In this document: positions 17,484-25,167 of the stretch, piece after piece
Position numbering within the stretch: position 1 is the stretch's first letter
Layout of the letters: each line of letters opens with the position of its first letter
DNA from: Candidatus Dormiibacter inghamiae
GTDB taxonomy: Bacteria > Chloroflexota > Dormibacteria > Dormibacterales > Dormibacteraceae
Assembly (NCBI GenBank): GCA_016464825.1
Contig: JAEKNQ010000056.1
Coordinates: 1-51,043 of the forward strand
Direction: 5' to 3'
DNA: 51,043 bases
Position numbers and translations under genes: made by a program
Notes under the pieces: model-generated
What the model saw: the letters and a program-made list of their open reading frames with translations, nothing else
What the model was told of the DNA's origin: nothing
The model's database searches: none

Positions 17484-18554
17484 ATGGAGACAACCGTGAA
17501 GCTGCCTGTGATGCCGCCCCTGAAGCCAATGCTGGCCAAGTCGGTGCCTGAGATACCGCCCAGCCTTCACTACGAGCCCAAGTGGGACGGCTTCCGCTGC
17601 ATCGTGTTTCGGGATGGAGACGAAGTCGAGCTGGGCAGCCGCAACGAGCGCCCCATCACCCGCTACTTCCCGGAAGTGGTGGCAGCGCTGAAAGACAGCT
17701 TGCCCGCCCGGTGCGTGGTCGACGGAGAGATAGTCATTGTGCGGGGGAAAAAGCTGGACTTCGACGCCCTCTTGAACCGCATCCATCCGGCTGATTCGCG
17801 CGTCCGTCTTCTCGCCGCCCAAACCCCCGCCTCACTGATAGCGTTCGATCTCCTGGCGCTGGACGACAGGTCTCTCATGGCCCAGCCGTTCCGCGAGAGG
17901 CGCCTGCTCTTAGAGCGGGCACTGATCAGAGGACCGATGGTGCACGCGACTCCAGCAACGCAGGACCTGGGTGTCGCCAGAGACTGGTTCGAGCAGTTCG
18001 AGGGCGCCGGATTGGATGGCATAGTCGCCAAGCCGCTGGATCTGCCCTACCGACCTGACCAGCGTGCGATGTTCAAGATCAAGCACGATCGCACTGCGGA
18101 TTGCGTGGTGGCCGGCTTCCGCTGGCACAAGAACGACCGCGTGGTCGGATCACTGCTCCTCGGCCTCTACGACGGGTCGGAGCAGCTGCAGCACGTGGGG
18201 GTTTCCGCCTCCTTCCCGCTCCGGCGGCGCAGGGAGCTGGTACAGGAGCTCGAGCCATATCAACAGCACGACCTGGACGGCCACCCCTGGGCGGAATGGG
18301 CACGGGCCGAAGCGCACCAGGGCGGCCGGCTGCCCGGAGCCCAGTCACGCTGGAACGCGAAGAAGGGTCTGTCCTGGGTGGCACTGCGGCCGGAGCTGGT
18401 CTGCGAAGTCGCCTACGACCACATGGAGGGGACGCGCTTCCGCCACACAGCTCAGTTCCGGCGCTGGCGCCCAGACCGGGATCCTCGCACCTGCGGGTAT
18501 GACCAGCTGGAGGAACCTGTCAGCTATGACCTGGCCCGGATTCTCGGCCACTGA
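17484..18554 (+). CDS. ligC: ATP-dependent DNA ligase, LigC type
   Basis: A 356-residue ATP-dependent DNA ligase of the small LigC class. The adenylation motif I is EPKWDGFR with catalytic lysine at residue 33; motif III reads VVDGEIVI, motif IV GLDGIVAK, and motif V has MFKIKHDR. An OB-fold domain follows, with GLSWVALRPELVCEVAYDHMEGTRFRH near the C-terminus. Members in mycobacteria act in backup repair of short gaps, separate from the NAD-dependent replicative ligase; no Ku or polymerase/nuclease domains are fused here. ATG 17484 is used; an in-frame ATG at residue 10 is possible. It is divergent from pdxH. A candidate small RNA gene begins 50 bp after its stop. Confidence 0.9.
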   Translation: METTVKLPVMPPLKPMLAKSVPEIPPSLHYEPKWDGFRCIVFRDGDEVELGSRNERPITRYFPEVVAALKDSLPARCVVDGEIVIVRGKKLDFDALLNRIHPADSRVRLLAAQTPASLIAFDLLALDDRSLMAQPFRERRLLLERALIRGPMVHATPATQDLGVARDWFEQFEGAGLDGIVAKPLDLPYRPDQRAMFKIKHDRTADCVVAGFRWHKNDRVVGSLLLGLYDGSEQLQHVGVSASFPLRRRRELVQELEPYQQHDLDGHPWAEWARAEAHQGGRLPGAQSRWNAKKGLSWVALRPELVCEVAYDHMEGTRFRHTAQFRRWRPDRDPRTCGYDQLEEPVSYDLARILGH

Positions 18555-18574
18555 TTGGCGCAGGCCGTCACATG

Positions 18575-18603
18575 TTGTGTTCTGCTCCGGGTTGTGCTAC
18601 CAT
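18575..18603 (+). promoter_or_regulatory. Promoter of a candidate small RNA
   Basis: TTGTGT (18575-18580), 17 bp, TACCAT (18598-18603), with TGC directly before the -10, i.e. an extended -10 element. It lies in the ligC downstream region and points to the terminator at 18658-18694. The -10 overlaps a small inverted repeat TGCTAC/GTAGCA (18597-18613). Confidence 0.5.
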
Positions 18604-18608
18604 TTGTA

Positions 18609-18694
18609 GCATCCTGTAAGCGAGGACCCCAAAAGCGACATCTTCCCCACCCCAGCCGGGAAGCCCGTCTCCCAAAGGCGGGCTTCCCTTTTTT
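18609..18694 (+). ncRNA. Candidate small RNA of about 86 nt
   Basis: A promoter (TTGTGT-17-TACCAT) predicts a start near 18609, and a strong intrinsic terminator ends at 18694. Between them there is no open reading frame with a start codon of any length, so the transcript would be a non-coding RNA. The 5' half is unpaired and C-rich (GAGGACCCC, then CCCCACCCC); the 3' half is the terminator hairpin. C-rich single-stranded stretches can pair with G-rich ribosome binding sites, which would suit a trans-acting sRNA, but this is inference. Alternatively the terminator simply serves ligC. Confidence 0.4.
18658..18694 (+). terminator. Intrinsic terminator
   Basis: A perfect 10-bp stem GGGAAGCCCG (18658-18667) / CGGGCTTCCC (18679-18688), with an 11-nt loop, followed by six T residues (18689-18694). 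It ends transcription coming from ligC and/or the candidate RNA. It is 12 bp from the stop of the convergent glycosidase gene. Confidence 0.85.
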
Positions 18695-18705
18695 GTTGGC
18701 CTAGC

Positions 18706-19953
18706 CTAGCCTTCCAGCCAATCCAACGCTAGGGCGGCGCTCCAGGAGAAGCCGCCCGCTCCGAGCGGGCTGCCGTCGAAGGGGTCGAAGCACTCGGCCA
18801 GGCCGTGCTCTTGGACCAGGCCCAGGCTCTGGCTGACCAGTGCGTGCGCCTCAGCCCGCAGACCTATGTGCTCGAGCCCACGAACGGCAAGCCAGTTCAC
18901 GTTGAGCCAGACCGGCCCGCGCCAGTAGCGCTCAGGCTCGAAGTTGGGGTCCGCCGGCGGCACTGTACAGACCGCGAGCGCGTCTCGGCACAGCTGAGCG
19001 TAGCGGCGCCAGGCGGCCCGCCCACGCCGGGGCTTGGCGACGCCGCCCGCCAGAGCGGCCACCCCGGCAGCCGTGGCCGTCCTGATCCGCTCCTGGCGGC
19101 GGCAGTCCCAGTCGAAGTACAGCTGGGCCGCCTCGTCCCAGTGGCGCGCCTCAAACGCGGCGGCAAATTCGGCCAGGCGTTCACCGCTCACAGCGGGCGG
19201 CTCGGCGAGTGACTCGCAGATGGAGTTCAGGTCATTTGCCGCTCCGTACCAAGTGGCGTCCAGCAGAACGTCGTGGACGCAGAAGGGTGAGTCCAATCTG
19301 TAGCGCTCAAGCTCGAAGTCAGCGTCCTCCAACTTCTCGACCAGGGCCAGATATGCGTCGTAATCGCTGTCAGTCGGTCGCTCGCTGGCCCTGACGAAAC
19401 GGTTGTCCAGTCGAGAGTAGGGCTGCCGCGGTTTCAGGCCTGACAGCCTGAGCGCATCCCAACGGGGTGAGTTGTCCCAGCCGCTCTCCCAGGGGTGGAC
19501 CATGACAGGCAGCGGCTGGCCTGGCCCACGTCGGGCGGAGCCCCAGTACTCGACGTATTTGGCCAGCGACGGCCGCACACGCCGCCAGAACGCGTGGCGG
19601 AGGCGCTGATCGGATTGGCGCAGCCCTATCAGCCAAGCGGCAGTGACCAGAACTGGCGGGTTGCTGATACCGCTGGTCAGCTGGCCGGCATTGCGGACGT
19701 GGCGCTGCGCACGAGGCCAGCGGTCAGGGCCGGGGAAGTACTGGGCCAGGTGGCGGGGATCGTAGTGGACGTGAGGCACCATGCCGTCCCACCACTGGGC
19801 GGCCAGCATGCTTTCCAGCTCCTGGCAGGCACGCGGCCAGTCGAACGTGGCCCAACCAAGGCTGATGAACGCGGAGTCCCAGTTCCACTGATGGGGGTAT
19901 TGATGCGGCGACGGCCGCGTCCAGTCGCCCGCGTCGTTCCCGCGCAGCACCAT
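18706..19953 (-). CDS. GH63-like glycoside hydrolase (mannosylglycerate hydrolase/trehalase fold)
   Basis: A protein of at least 415 residues with an (alpha/alpha)6-barrel glycosidase signature: SPHQYPHQWNWDSAFISLGWA near the N-terminus (catalytic-site aspartate in NWDSAF), HPWESGWDNSPRWD in the middle, and RYWRGPVWLNVNWL then GAGGFSWSAALALDWL near the end. These features fit the GH63 group with bacterial mannosylglycerate/glucosylglycerate hydrolases, which recycle compatible solutes; the exact sugar is not determinable. ATG 19953 is the only standard start, but family-like sequence (IKQSQLAEAAR directly before MVLRGND) continues in frame upstream for about 11 codons without any ATG/GTG/TTG before a stop. 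The true N-terminus may therefore begin at a near-cognate codon, or the gene is slightly truncated. Confidence 0.75.
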   Translation of the reverse strand: MVLRGNDAGDWTRPSPHQYPHQWNWDSAFISLGWATFDWPRACQELESMLAAQWWDGMVPHVHYDPRHLAQYFPGPDRWPRAQRHVRNAGQLTSGISNPPVLVTAAWLIGLRQSDQRLRHAFWRRVRPSLAKYVEYWGSARRGPGQPLPVMVHPWESGWDNSPRWDALRLSGLKPRQPYSRLDNRFVRASERPTDSDYDAYLALVEKLEDADFELERYRLDSPFCVHDVLLDATWYGAANDLNSICESLAEPPAVSGERLAEFAAAFEARHWDEAAQLYFDWDCRRQERIRTATAAGVAALAGGVAKPRRGRAAWRRYAQLCRDALAVCTVPPADPNFEPERYWRGPVWLNVNWLAVRGLEHIGLRAEAHALVSQSLGLVQEHGLAECFDPFDGSPLGAGGFSWSAALALDWLEG

Positions 19954-20070
19954 CCTGGCGGCTTCAGCGAGCTGGCTTTGCTTGATTTCTAAAGGTGCGA
20001 CCGGGAACCCGGTCGAGAGATTGGGTGGCCAGATGGGTCAGATCCAAGGAGCCGACGAGCACCGCGGTGA

Positions 20071-20087
20071 GCGTATTCCGAATACGC
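20071..20087. repeat. 17-bp palindrome in intergenic region
   Basis: GCGTATTC-C-GAATACGC is a perfect 8-bp inverted repeat around one base. It lies in the 214-bp gap between the glycosidase gene start and the stop of the M20 peptidase gene, about 118 bp upstream of the glycosidase ATG, so it could be an operator for that gene. Nothing else is recognised in this gap. Confidence 0.35.
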
Positions 20088-20167
20088 GCAGCGAGGAGCG
20101 CAGGAGGCGACGCCGGAGATGGCCCGCATAAACGCCCAAGATCCGGACGGGCTTTTCGGCCGCACCT

Positions 20168-21526
20168 CTAACCTTCGCCGAAACGGAGAAGCAGCCGGGC
20201 GACGTGCCGGGCGGCCTGCCGGATGTCCTCCAGCCGCACGCTCTCATTGGGACTGTGAGCGAGGTTGCTGGCGCCGTAGCCGACGCCCGGCGCCACAATC
20301 GGCACTCCGCGGCCCGCGAAGAGAAACATCGGAGTGGTGCCGCCGGACAGGGGCACCAGCTGGGCTGGCTGACCGTAGACCTCGGCGCCCGTCTCTGCGG
20401 CCAGCCTGACCAGCGGGTCGTCTGGGTCGATGAAGGCGCCCGGCTCGCAGCCGATCACTCGCAGATTGACGTCGGGGAAGCCCTTCGCGTCCAGGTGGGC
20501 GCGCAGCCGGCCGGCGACGGCAGCGGGATCCTGGCTGGGAAGGAGCCGGAAGTCCAACTTGGCGCTGGCCCGCGCCGGGATGACAGTTTTGGCTCCTTCC
20601 CCCTGGAAGCCGGCCGTTACACCGGCGATGTTGCACGTCGGTTGGAATCGGGCCGCCAGCACTTCAGCTCCCGTCCGGTCGAGCAGCAGCGAGTCCAGCT
20701 GGTACGTGGCCAGCAGCCCGCGCTCGGGGCTCGGCAATTCAGCCAGCATCGCTACCTGGCGAGCGGTGGGTGCCGGGATGCCGTCGTAGAAGCCGGGGAT
20801 CTTGATGCGCTCGTCCTGACCCTTCACGGTGCTGAGCGCCCAGGTCAGGCGCCAGGCGGCATTGGGGATTAAGTTTGCCTCACCGGAGTGGCCGTCCCGG
20901 CCGCTGGCCCTGACGCTCAGCTCTATGTAGAGCAGGCCGCGAGTGCCGAGGGTCACGAGCGGCCGGCCCTCAGGATCGACGCCACCCTCTTCCCAGATGG
21001 CGCCGTCGCAGCGCAGCCTCTCCCAATGCTGCTCGACAAACACCGGCAGATGGGGACTGCCCACCTCCTCCTCACCCTCGGCCAGCCAGCGAACGTTGCA
21101 GGGAAGGCTGCCGGTCACCGCGTGCAGGGCGTCGACCGCCGCCAGCCGGGCGATCAGCTCGCCCTTGTCGTCCTTGGCGCCACGCGCATAGAGACGGCCG
21201 TCTCGCACCTCCGGCTCGAATGGCGGGCTCAACCAGAGGTCAAGCGGCTCAGGTGGCTGGACGTCGTAGTGGTTGTAGAAGAGCATGGTCTTGGAGCGCC
21301 CCGCCGCCAGCTCGCCAACCACCACGGGATGACCGTCTGTGGGCAGCACGTCGGCTGCCAACCCGCGCCTTTGGAGCAGCCGGCAAACGTGCGCGGCGCA
21401 CTCTTCTATGCCCTCGTGGCGGGCGGAGACACTGGGCACCCGGCAGAGCTCGACCAGCTCCTCGACCCAACCGTCGAGATGAGTGTTGAGGTAGCTGTCG
21501 AGGTCGCTCAGGAGCCGCTCGGACAT
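20168..21526 (-). CDS. M20-family metallopeptidase (dipeptidase-like)
   Basis: A 452-residue zinc aminoacylase/dipeptidase of the M20 family, CNDP-like branch. Metal-binding and catalytic motifs are visible: YNHYDVQP (His and Asp of site 1, near residue 85), YARGAKDDKGEL (bridging Asp), EGEEEVGSPHL (catalytic and metal glutamates, near 150), and a C-terminal NLAHSPNESVRLED with the last metal-binding histidine. The dimerisation domain contains VRASGRDGHSGEA. The protein is probably cytoplasmic, as there is no signal peptide; it likely cleaves short peptides or acylated amino acids, and the precise substrate is unknown. ATG 21526. The tRNA-Pro gene lies 33 bp upstream on the same strand. Confidence 0.9.
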   Translation of the reverse strand: MSERLLSDLDSYLNTHLDGWVEELVELCRVPSVSARHEGIEECAAHVCRLLQRRGLAADVLPTDGHPVVVGELAAGRSKTMLFYNHYDVQPPEPLDLWLSPPFEPEVRDGRLYARGAKDDKGELIARLAAVDALHAVTGSLPCNVRWLAEGEEEVGSPHLPVFVEQHWERLRCDGAIWEEGGVDPEGRPLVTLGTRGLLYIELSVRASGRDGHSGEANLIPNAAWRLTWALSTVKGQDERIKIPGFYDGIPAPTARQVAMLAELPSPERGLLATYQLDSLLLDRTGAEVLAARFQPTCNIAGVTAGFQGEGAKTVIPARASAKLDFRLLPSQDPAAVAGRLRAHLDAKGFPDVNLRVIGCEPGAFIDPDDPLVRLAAETGAEVYGQPAQLVPLSGGTTPMFLFAGRGVPIVAPGVGYGASNLAHSPNESVRLEDIRQAARHVARLLLRFGEG

Positions 21527-21559
21527 GCTCCGACTGTAACCGCAGACAACTGGATGACG

Positions 21560-21636
21560 TGGTCGGGCGGGCGAGATTCGAACTCGCGATCTCCTGCTCC
21601 CAAAGCAGGCGCGCTGCCAGACTGCGCTACCGCCCG
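21560..21636 (-). tRNA. tRNA-Pro (TGG)
   Basis: A full cloverleaf on the minus strand: acceptor CGGGCGG/CCGCCCG, D arm with AGCGCAGTCTGGCAGCGC, anticodon loop CTTTGGGA with TGG, T arm GTTCGAATC, discriminator A, and a genomically encoded CCA. It decodes CCA and, by wobble, other proline codons. Confidence 0.95.
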
Positions 21637-21930
21637 TGTCTTTGAATTCAGCTGCCGTGCCTGCTGCCGAAACCGCGCTGCGAAGCGCTGCCTTCTCGCG
21701 ACAGCAGTGACATTGCTGGCAGCGAAGGACACGGCGAAGTGAACGATAGTGAAAGATACAGAGGCCCGGGAGGTCAATGACCAGCTCAGGCCGCTACTCC
21801 AAGTCCTCAGTTAGCTGATCAAGAGGGTCAGGGGGAAGGCTGGTGATCTGGGGTGACAGCTCGACTCAGTCCAGCAGGGGCTCTGGCCTACCCGTTGTCC
21901 TAACCCAATATGTCCGGAGCCACATGGGCT

Positions 21931-21936
21931 TATAGT
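21931..21936 (+). promoter_or_regulatory. -10 box for the 29-residue peptide gene
   Basis: TATAGT lies six bases before ATG 21943, so the transcript would start at the initiation codon. The -35 region 17 bp upstream is weak. The 306 bp between the tRNA-Pro 5' end and this site show no gene. Confidence 0.4.
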
Positions 21937-21942
21937 CCGGCC

Positions 21943-22032
21943 ATGGATACGACCACACTGATCATCGTCATCGTCGTGATTGTCGTAGTTCTCGGCGGCG
22001 GCGGCTTCTGGTATCGCGGACGAGGCCGCTAG
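21943..22032 (+). CDS. 29-residue single-helix membrane peptide
   Basis: The short frame reads MDTTTLIIVIVVIVVVLGGG, then a tail of GFWYRGRGR and a TAG stop. Sixteen consecutive hydrophobic residues form one membrane helix, followed by a Gly-rich hinge and a positively charged C-terminus that should stay on the cytoplasmic side. Such 25-50-residue Ile/Val-rich proteins with a GGGG[WF] end are widespread but uncharacterised; no function can be assigned. A good -10 box six bases before the ATG and the absence of in-frame upstream continuation support expression. A nested inverted-repeat structure follows 8 nt after the stop. Confidence 0.5.
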   Translation: MDTTTLIIVIVVIVVVLGGGGFWYRGRGR

Positions 22033-22040
22033 AAAAGGCG

Positions 22041-22088
22041 CCTGGCGTCTACCTGAACCAAGGGGCAGCGCGCTGCCGAGACGCCAGG
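22041..22088. other. Nested inverted repeat (possible RNA structure)
   Basis: CCTGGCGTCT (22041-22050) pairs with AGACGCCAGG (22079-22088) in a perfect 10-bp stem. Its loop contains a 14-base palindrome GGCAGCGCGCTGCC (22064-22077). There is no T-tract, so it is not a standard terminator. It lies between the small peptide gene and the DUF1801 gene, and ends 22 nt before that start codon. Confidence 0.45.
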
Positions 22089-22110
22089 TCCCCCAGCTGG
22101 CGGACTCCTG

Positions 22111-22521
22111 ATGGGGTCCTTCCATCCGGGCGTGGACGCCTACATTGAGGCCCTACCCGATTGGCAGCAGCCGATCTGCCGTGAGGTGCGCGCTTTAGTC
22201 CACGCCGCCGACCGAGAGGTCACTGAGGCGATCAAGCGCACCAACCGTCCCTACTTCGTCCTGCAGGGCAACATCTGCGCGCTGCTGGCGGCGAAAGACC
22301 ATGTGAACGTGTTCCTTTACGACGGCGCGATGGTCCCTGACCCCGAAGGAATCATCACAGCCGGACGCGACAACCAGACCGCCCGTACAGTGGCTGTCCG
22401 CCAGGGCGAAGCGATCAACGCGCCCGCCCTGAGCGCCATGCTCAGGCGCATCATTGCCAACAACCGCGCAGGTGGCTGGCGAAGATTGAAGCGCGAAAGC
22501 GATTCACTTCCAGGGTCCTAG
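22111..22521 (+). CDS. DUF1801 (YdhG-like) domain protein
   Basis: A 136-residue protein matching the YdhG/DUF1801 fold: VDAYIEALPDWQQPICREVRALVHAA at the start, EAIKRTNRPYFVLQGNICALLAAKDHVNVFLYDGA in the middle (the conserved region that presents a small hydrophobic pocket), and a helical C-terminus. Members are small cytoplasmic proteins of unknown biochemical role, often near stress or metal genes. ATG 22111. The peroxiredoxin-like selenoprotein gene follows 51 nt downstream, but it has its own promoter beginning 12 nt after this stop. Confidence 0.75.
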   Translation: MGSFHPGVDAYIEALPDWQQPICREVRALVHAADREVTEAIKRTNRPYFVLQGNICALLAAKDHVNVFLYDGAMVPDPEGIITAGRDNQTARTVAVRQGEAINAPALSAMLRRIIANNRAGGWRRLKRESDSLPGS

Positions 22522-22533
22522 CCCAATTCGAAC

Positions 22534-22562
22534 TTGCCGGACGTTGGTGCTCTCCGCATAGT
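22534..22562 (+). promoter_or_regulatory. Promoter of the selenoprotein gene
   Basis: TTGCCG (22534-22539), 17 bp, CATAGT (22557-22562). ATG 22573 is 10 bases after the -10, giving a leader of only about 4 nt. This supports 22573 as the start and shows that the gene is expressed on its own. Confidence 0.55.
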
Positions 22563-22572
22563 CTCGAGGGGG

Positions 22573-23085
22573 ATGGCCCAAGCGACTGCGCTGAACGTGC
22601 TCGACACCGAGGGACAGACAGTCGACCTGCTGACGCTGGCCGCGGAGAGACCGCTGCTGGTCGTCTTCCTCCGCCACTTCGGTTGAACCCATTGTCTCGA
22701 GACAGCCGCGCAGGTGCGCGGCAAACTGCCTCAAATCGAGGCCAAGGGCGCTCAGCTCATCTTTGTCGGAAACGGGTCTGTCAGGTTCGCAGCCAGATTC
22801 CAGCAGGACAGGGTGCCGGGGATCCCGGTCTATACCGATCCTTCGCTCGGCACCTTCAGCGCCGCCGGGATGAAGCGCGGCGTCGGAGCCACGCTCTCGC
22901 TCGGGAGCCTGCTGGCCGGCGCCCGCTCGACCTTGCGCGGTCATCGCCAGACCTCGGTCCAGGGAGACCCCTGGCAGCAGGGTGGCGTGATAGTTGTGGC
23001 GGGCGGCGGCGAGGTCGTCTACCGGAGGCCCAACCAGCACGCCGGTGAGCGGCCCGACCTAGCGGCGGCTCTCGCCGCGCTCTGA
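22573..23085 (+). CDS. Probable selenoprotein: AhpC/TSA (PRXL2/SelU-like) thioredoxin-fold protein with in-frame TGA
   Basis: Read through one TGA (22684-22686), the frame encodes 170 residues of a peroxiredoxin-like protein. Before the TGA: NVLDTEGQTVDLLTLAAERP, then LLVVFLRHFG; after it: THCLETAAQVRGKLPQIEAKGAQLIFVGNG in register, then VPVYTDPS-type sequence (GIPVYTDPSLGTFSAAG) and QGDPWQQGGVIVV. In the family the FLRHFG block is followed by a CxxC redox motif; here the first cysteine is replaced by TGA, giving U-T-H-C. A 7-bp hairpin with a GGU loop starts 18 nt downstream (see SECIS entry). The frame and conservation on both sides are intact, arguing against a pseudogene. The redox target is unknown; PRXL2-type proteins are peroxide or disulfide oxidoreductases. 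The last 27 nt overlap the convergent rdgB gene. Known family, inferred selenocysteine. Confidence 0.8.
22705..22722 (+). promoter_or_regulatory. Candidate bacterial SECIS hairpin
   Basis: GCCGCGC (22705-22711), loop AGGT (22712-22715), GCGCGGC (22716-22722): a perfect 7-bp stem. The loop begins 26 nt after the TGA and contains GGU, the feature SelB recognises in bacterial SECIS elements, and the distance is inside the usual 16-37 nt. A 12-nt palindrome TGTCTCGAGACA (22693-22704) precedes it directly and could extend or compete with the structure. Confidence 0.6.
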
Positions 23086-23661
23086 GGGCCGGCTGAGGCT
23101 CGCGAGAGCGCCACTCGCAAGCAGCGCCCGCACTGCCGCGCCGCGGTGGCTGAGGCTGTGCTTCTCGATCGGCGGCAGCTCGGCGAAGGAAAGCAGGCTC
23201 CCGGAAGGCCAGAAGACCGGGTCGTAGCCGAAGCCCTGGCCCCTGCCGGCCGGCTCGCGGATCTCGCCGGCCGCCTCGCCCCTGAACGAGAGGGTCGGGC
23301 GACCGGGTAGGGCCAGCGCGAGCAAGCACACGAAGCGCGCCCGCCAGGGCTTGGGGTGCGGGCACAGGCGCTCGAACAGCAGCGCCTCGCGTTCAGCTTG
23401 AGTGGGCGCGATCCGGGCCGAGAGAAGGCCGGGATAACCGCCCAACGCCGCCACCTCGAGACCACTGTCGTCGCCCAGCGCCGGTCCGGCCCGGGACCTG
23501 GCCGCCGCTTCAGCTTTCAGCGCCGCGTTGGCGCTGTAGCTGTCGCCGGTCTCGGGCACCCTGGTGTCGACCACCTCAAGCAGCAGCCCGGTGCCGAGCA
23601 GCAGCTCCTGGAACTCGCGCAGCTTGCCCTCGTTCCCAGTGGCCAGGAAGAGAACCGTCAG
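23059..23661 (-). CDS. rdgB: dITP/XTP pyrophosphatase (non-canonical start)
   Basis: A house-cleaning NTPase (HAM1/RdgB) of 200 residues that removes non-canonical purine triphosphates. The N-terminal nucleotide motif ATGNEGKLREF, then ALGDDSGLEVAALGGYPGLLSARIA (catalytic/metal region), GFGYDPVF and SHRGAAVRAL are all present. The essential ATGNEGK block lies upstream of the first standard start (GTG 23574). In frame upstream there is only TAG-ACC-GGG-CTG-ACG-GTT before LFLATGN, so initiation most likely uses CTG at 23661. With that start the length is exactly that of the family. rph ends 20 nt upstream, consistent with the common rph-rdgB operon. The 3' end overlaps the selenoprotein gene tail-to-tail. 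Confidence 0.85.
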   Translation of the reverse strand: MTVLFLATGNEGKLREFQELLLGTGLLLEVVDTRVPETGDSYSANAALKAEAAARSRAGPALGDDSGLEVAALGGYPGLLSARIAPTQAEREALLFERLCPHPKPWRARFVCLLALALPGRPTLSFRGEAAGEIREPAGRGQGFGYDPVFWPSGSLLSFAELPPIEKHSLSHRGAAVRALLASGALASLSRPSERGESRR

Positions 23662-23681
23662 CCCGGTCTAGTCCCGCGACC

Positions 23682-24410
23682 CTAGCCCAGGGTCACGATC
23701 GCCCGCTTCTGCTGCGCGATCAGCTCGCGGATCCCGCTCTGCGCGAGCGCCACCAGCGCGTCCAGTTCGGTCTTGGCCAGCGGCTCCTTCTCGGCGGTGG
23801 CCTGGAGCTCGATGAAACGCCCGTCGTCCAGCATCACCACGTTCATGTCGGTGTGGGCCAGGAAGTCCTCGGCGTAGTCAAGATCCAGGCGGGGCTCACC
23901 ATCGATGATGCCGACGCTGACGGCGGCCACGTAGTTGCGGATCGGGTTGTGGCTGAGCAGCTTGGCCGCCTGCATGCGCTTGATCGCCTGATAAAGCGCG
24001 CAGAACGCGCCTGTGATGGCCGCTGTACGGGTGCCGCCATCAGCCTGCAGCACGTCGCAGTCGAGCGTGATGGTCCGCTCGCCCAGCGCCTTCATGTCCA
24101 CGACGGTGCGCAGCGACCGCCCGATGAGCCGCTGGATCTCGTGAGTGCGGCCGCCGATCCGGCCCTGGCTGGCTTCCCGCTGGCCGCGGTCGTGAGTTGC
24201 TCGGGGCAGCATCGAATACTCCGCGGTGACCCAGCCCCTGCCGGTGCCCCGGCGGTGGAACGGCACCCGCTCCTCCACGCTGGCCGTCACCCAGACACGC
24301 GTCCTGCCGGTCTCGACCAGGGCCGAGCCCTCAGCGTGCGCGTTGACGCCCAGCTCGATTTTGAAGGGCCGCAGCTGATCGGCGCGCTCACGTCCGTCAG
24401 GTCGGGCCAT
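23682..24410 (-). CDS. rph: Ribonuclease PH
   Basis: A 242-residue phosphorolytic 3'-5' exoribonuclease that trims tRNA 3' ends. Features in order: [97 protein letters not shown] and [19 protein letters not shown]. The family's phosphate-binding and catalytic residues ([11 protein letters not shown] arginines, DGGTR, and the aspartates of YxED..A.tDmNvV) are visible. Start ATG 24410 lies 5 nt after the tatC stop. In this lineage several tRNA genes in the window lack an encoded CCA (tRNA-Val) while others have it. Confidence 0.95.
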   Translation of the reverse strand: MARPDGRERADQLRPFKIELGVNAHAEGSALVETGRTRVWVTASVEERVPFHRRGTGRGWVTAEYSMLPRATHDRGQREASQGRIGGRTHEIQRLIGRSLRTVVDMKALGERTITLDCDVLQADGGTRTAAITGAFCALYQAIKRMQAAKLLSHNPIRNYVAAVSVGIIDGEPRLDLDYAEDFLAHTDMNVVMLDDGRFIELQATAEKEPLAKTELDALVALAQSGIRELIAQQKRAIVTLG

Positions 24411-24415
24411 GTTTC

Positions 24416-25156
24416 CTACCTCCCGGTCAGCCGCAGCAGCAGAGTGGTGCCCAGCCAGAAGATCGCCAGGGGCACGAACACGATTAGCGGGGTGAAGGGG
24501 TCAGCGCCGGGCGTCATGACATTGGCGATCAACCCCAGCGCGACGAGCCAGTAGGCCCTGTGCTTCCACAGCCAGCGGGAGCTGATGATGCCCAGGAGGC
24601 CCAGTGTGTAGAGGACGACAGGCAGCTCAAAAACGACGCCAAAAGCTATGACTATGCCGAGGACGAAGCTGAGGAGCTCACTCGCGGTGATGAGCGGCGC
24701 CAGGCCTTGGAACTGGAAACCGAAGAGCACGTGGATGATGAGCGGCAGCGCGAAGAGGGCGAAACCGACCCCCAGCAGGAAGAAGAAGGTGGTCGCGATG
24801 ATCAGCGGCAGGATGAGCCGCTTCTCCTTCAGATGAAGACCCGGGCTGACGAACCACCAGAGCTGCTGGAAGATGATCGGTGAGGCGACCACCACGCCCA
24901 GATAGAGGGAGACCTTGAGCTTCAGAGTGAACGGATCGGTGGGGGCTGTGAAGTAGACCTGATGCACCCCTGATCGCTGGACCAGGAACTCGAAGACCTG
25001 GCCCGAGAAGAAGAAGGCCACGACAGTGACGAGCAACCAACCGATGATCGAGACGATCAGCGCGCGGCGCAGGTCCTCCAAGTGCGCGATGATCGACATG
25101 CGGGTTACATCCCCAGTCTTCGGGCGCGACGAAGCGCTCCGCGACAGCAGCGCCAT
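24416..25156 (-). CDS. tatC: Twin-arginine translocase subunit TatC
   Basis: A 246-residue inner-membrane protein with six predicted helices, the receptor for twin-arginine signal peptides. The amphipathic start [14 protein letters not shown] with the conserved glutamate of HLxELR, the periplasmic loop [41 protein letters not shown] and the [10 protein letters not shown] block are typical. The N-terminus carries about 19 extra residues ([10 protein letters not shown]...) before the usual start; an internal ATG at MSIIAHL is the alternative. tatA is 11 nt upstream, so the two form the minimal TatAC translocase. Confidence 0.95.
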   Translation of the reverse strand: MALLSRSASSRPKTGDVTRMSIIAHLEDLRRALIVSIIGWLLVTVVAFFFSGQVFEFLVQRSGVHQVYFTAPTDPFTLKLKVSLYLGVVVASPIIFQQLWWFVSPGLHLKEKRLILPLIIATTFFFLLGVGFALFALPLIIHVLFGFQFQGLAPLITASELLSFVLGIVIAFGVVFELPVVLYTLGLLGIISSRWLWKHRAYWLVALGLIANVMTPGADPFTPLIVFVPLAIFWLGTTLLLRLTGR

Positions 25157-25167
25157 CAGACGCGGCC

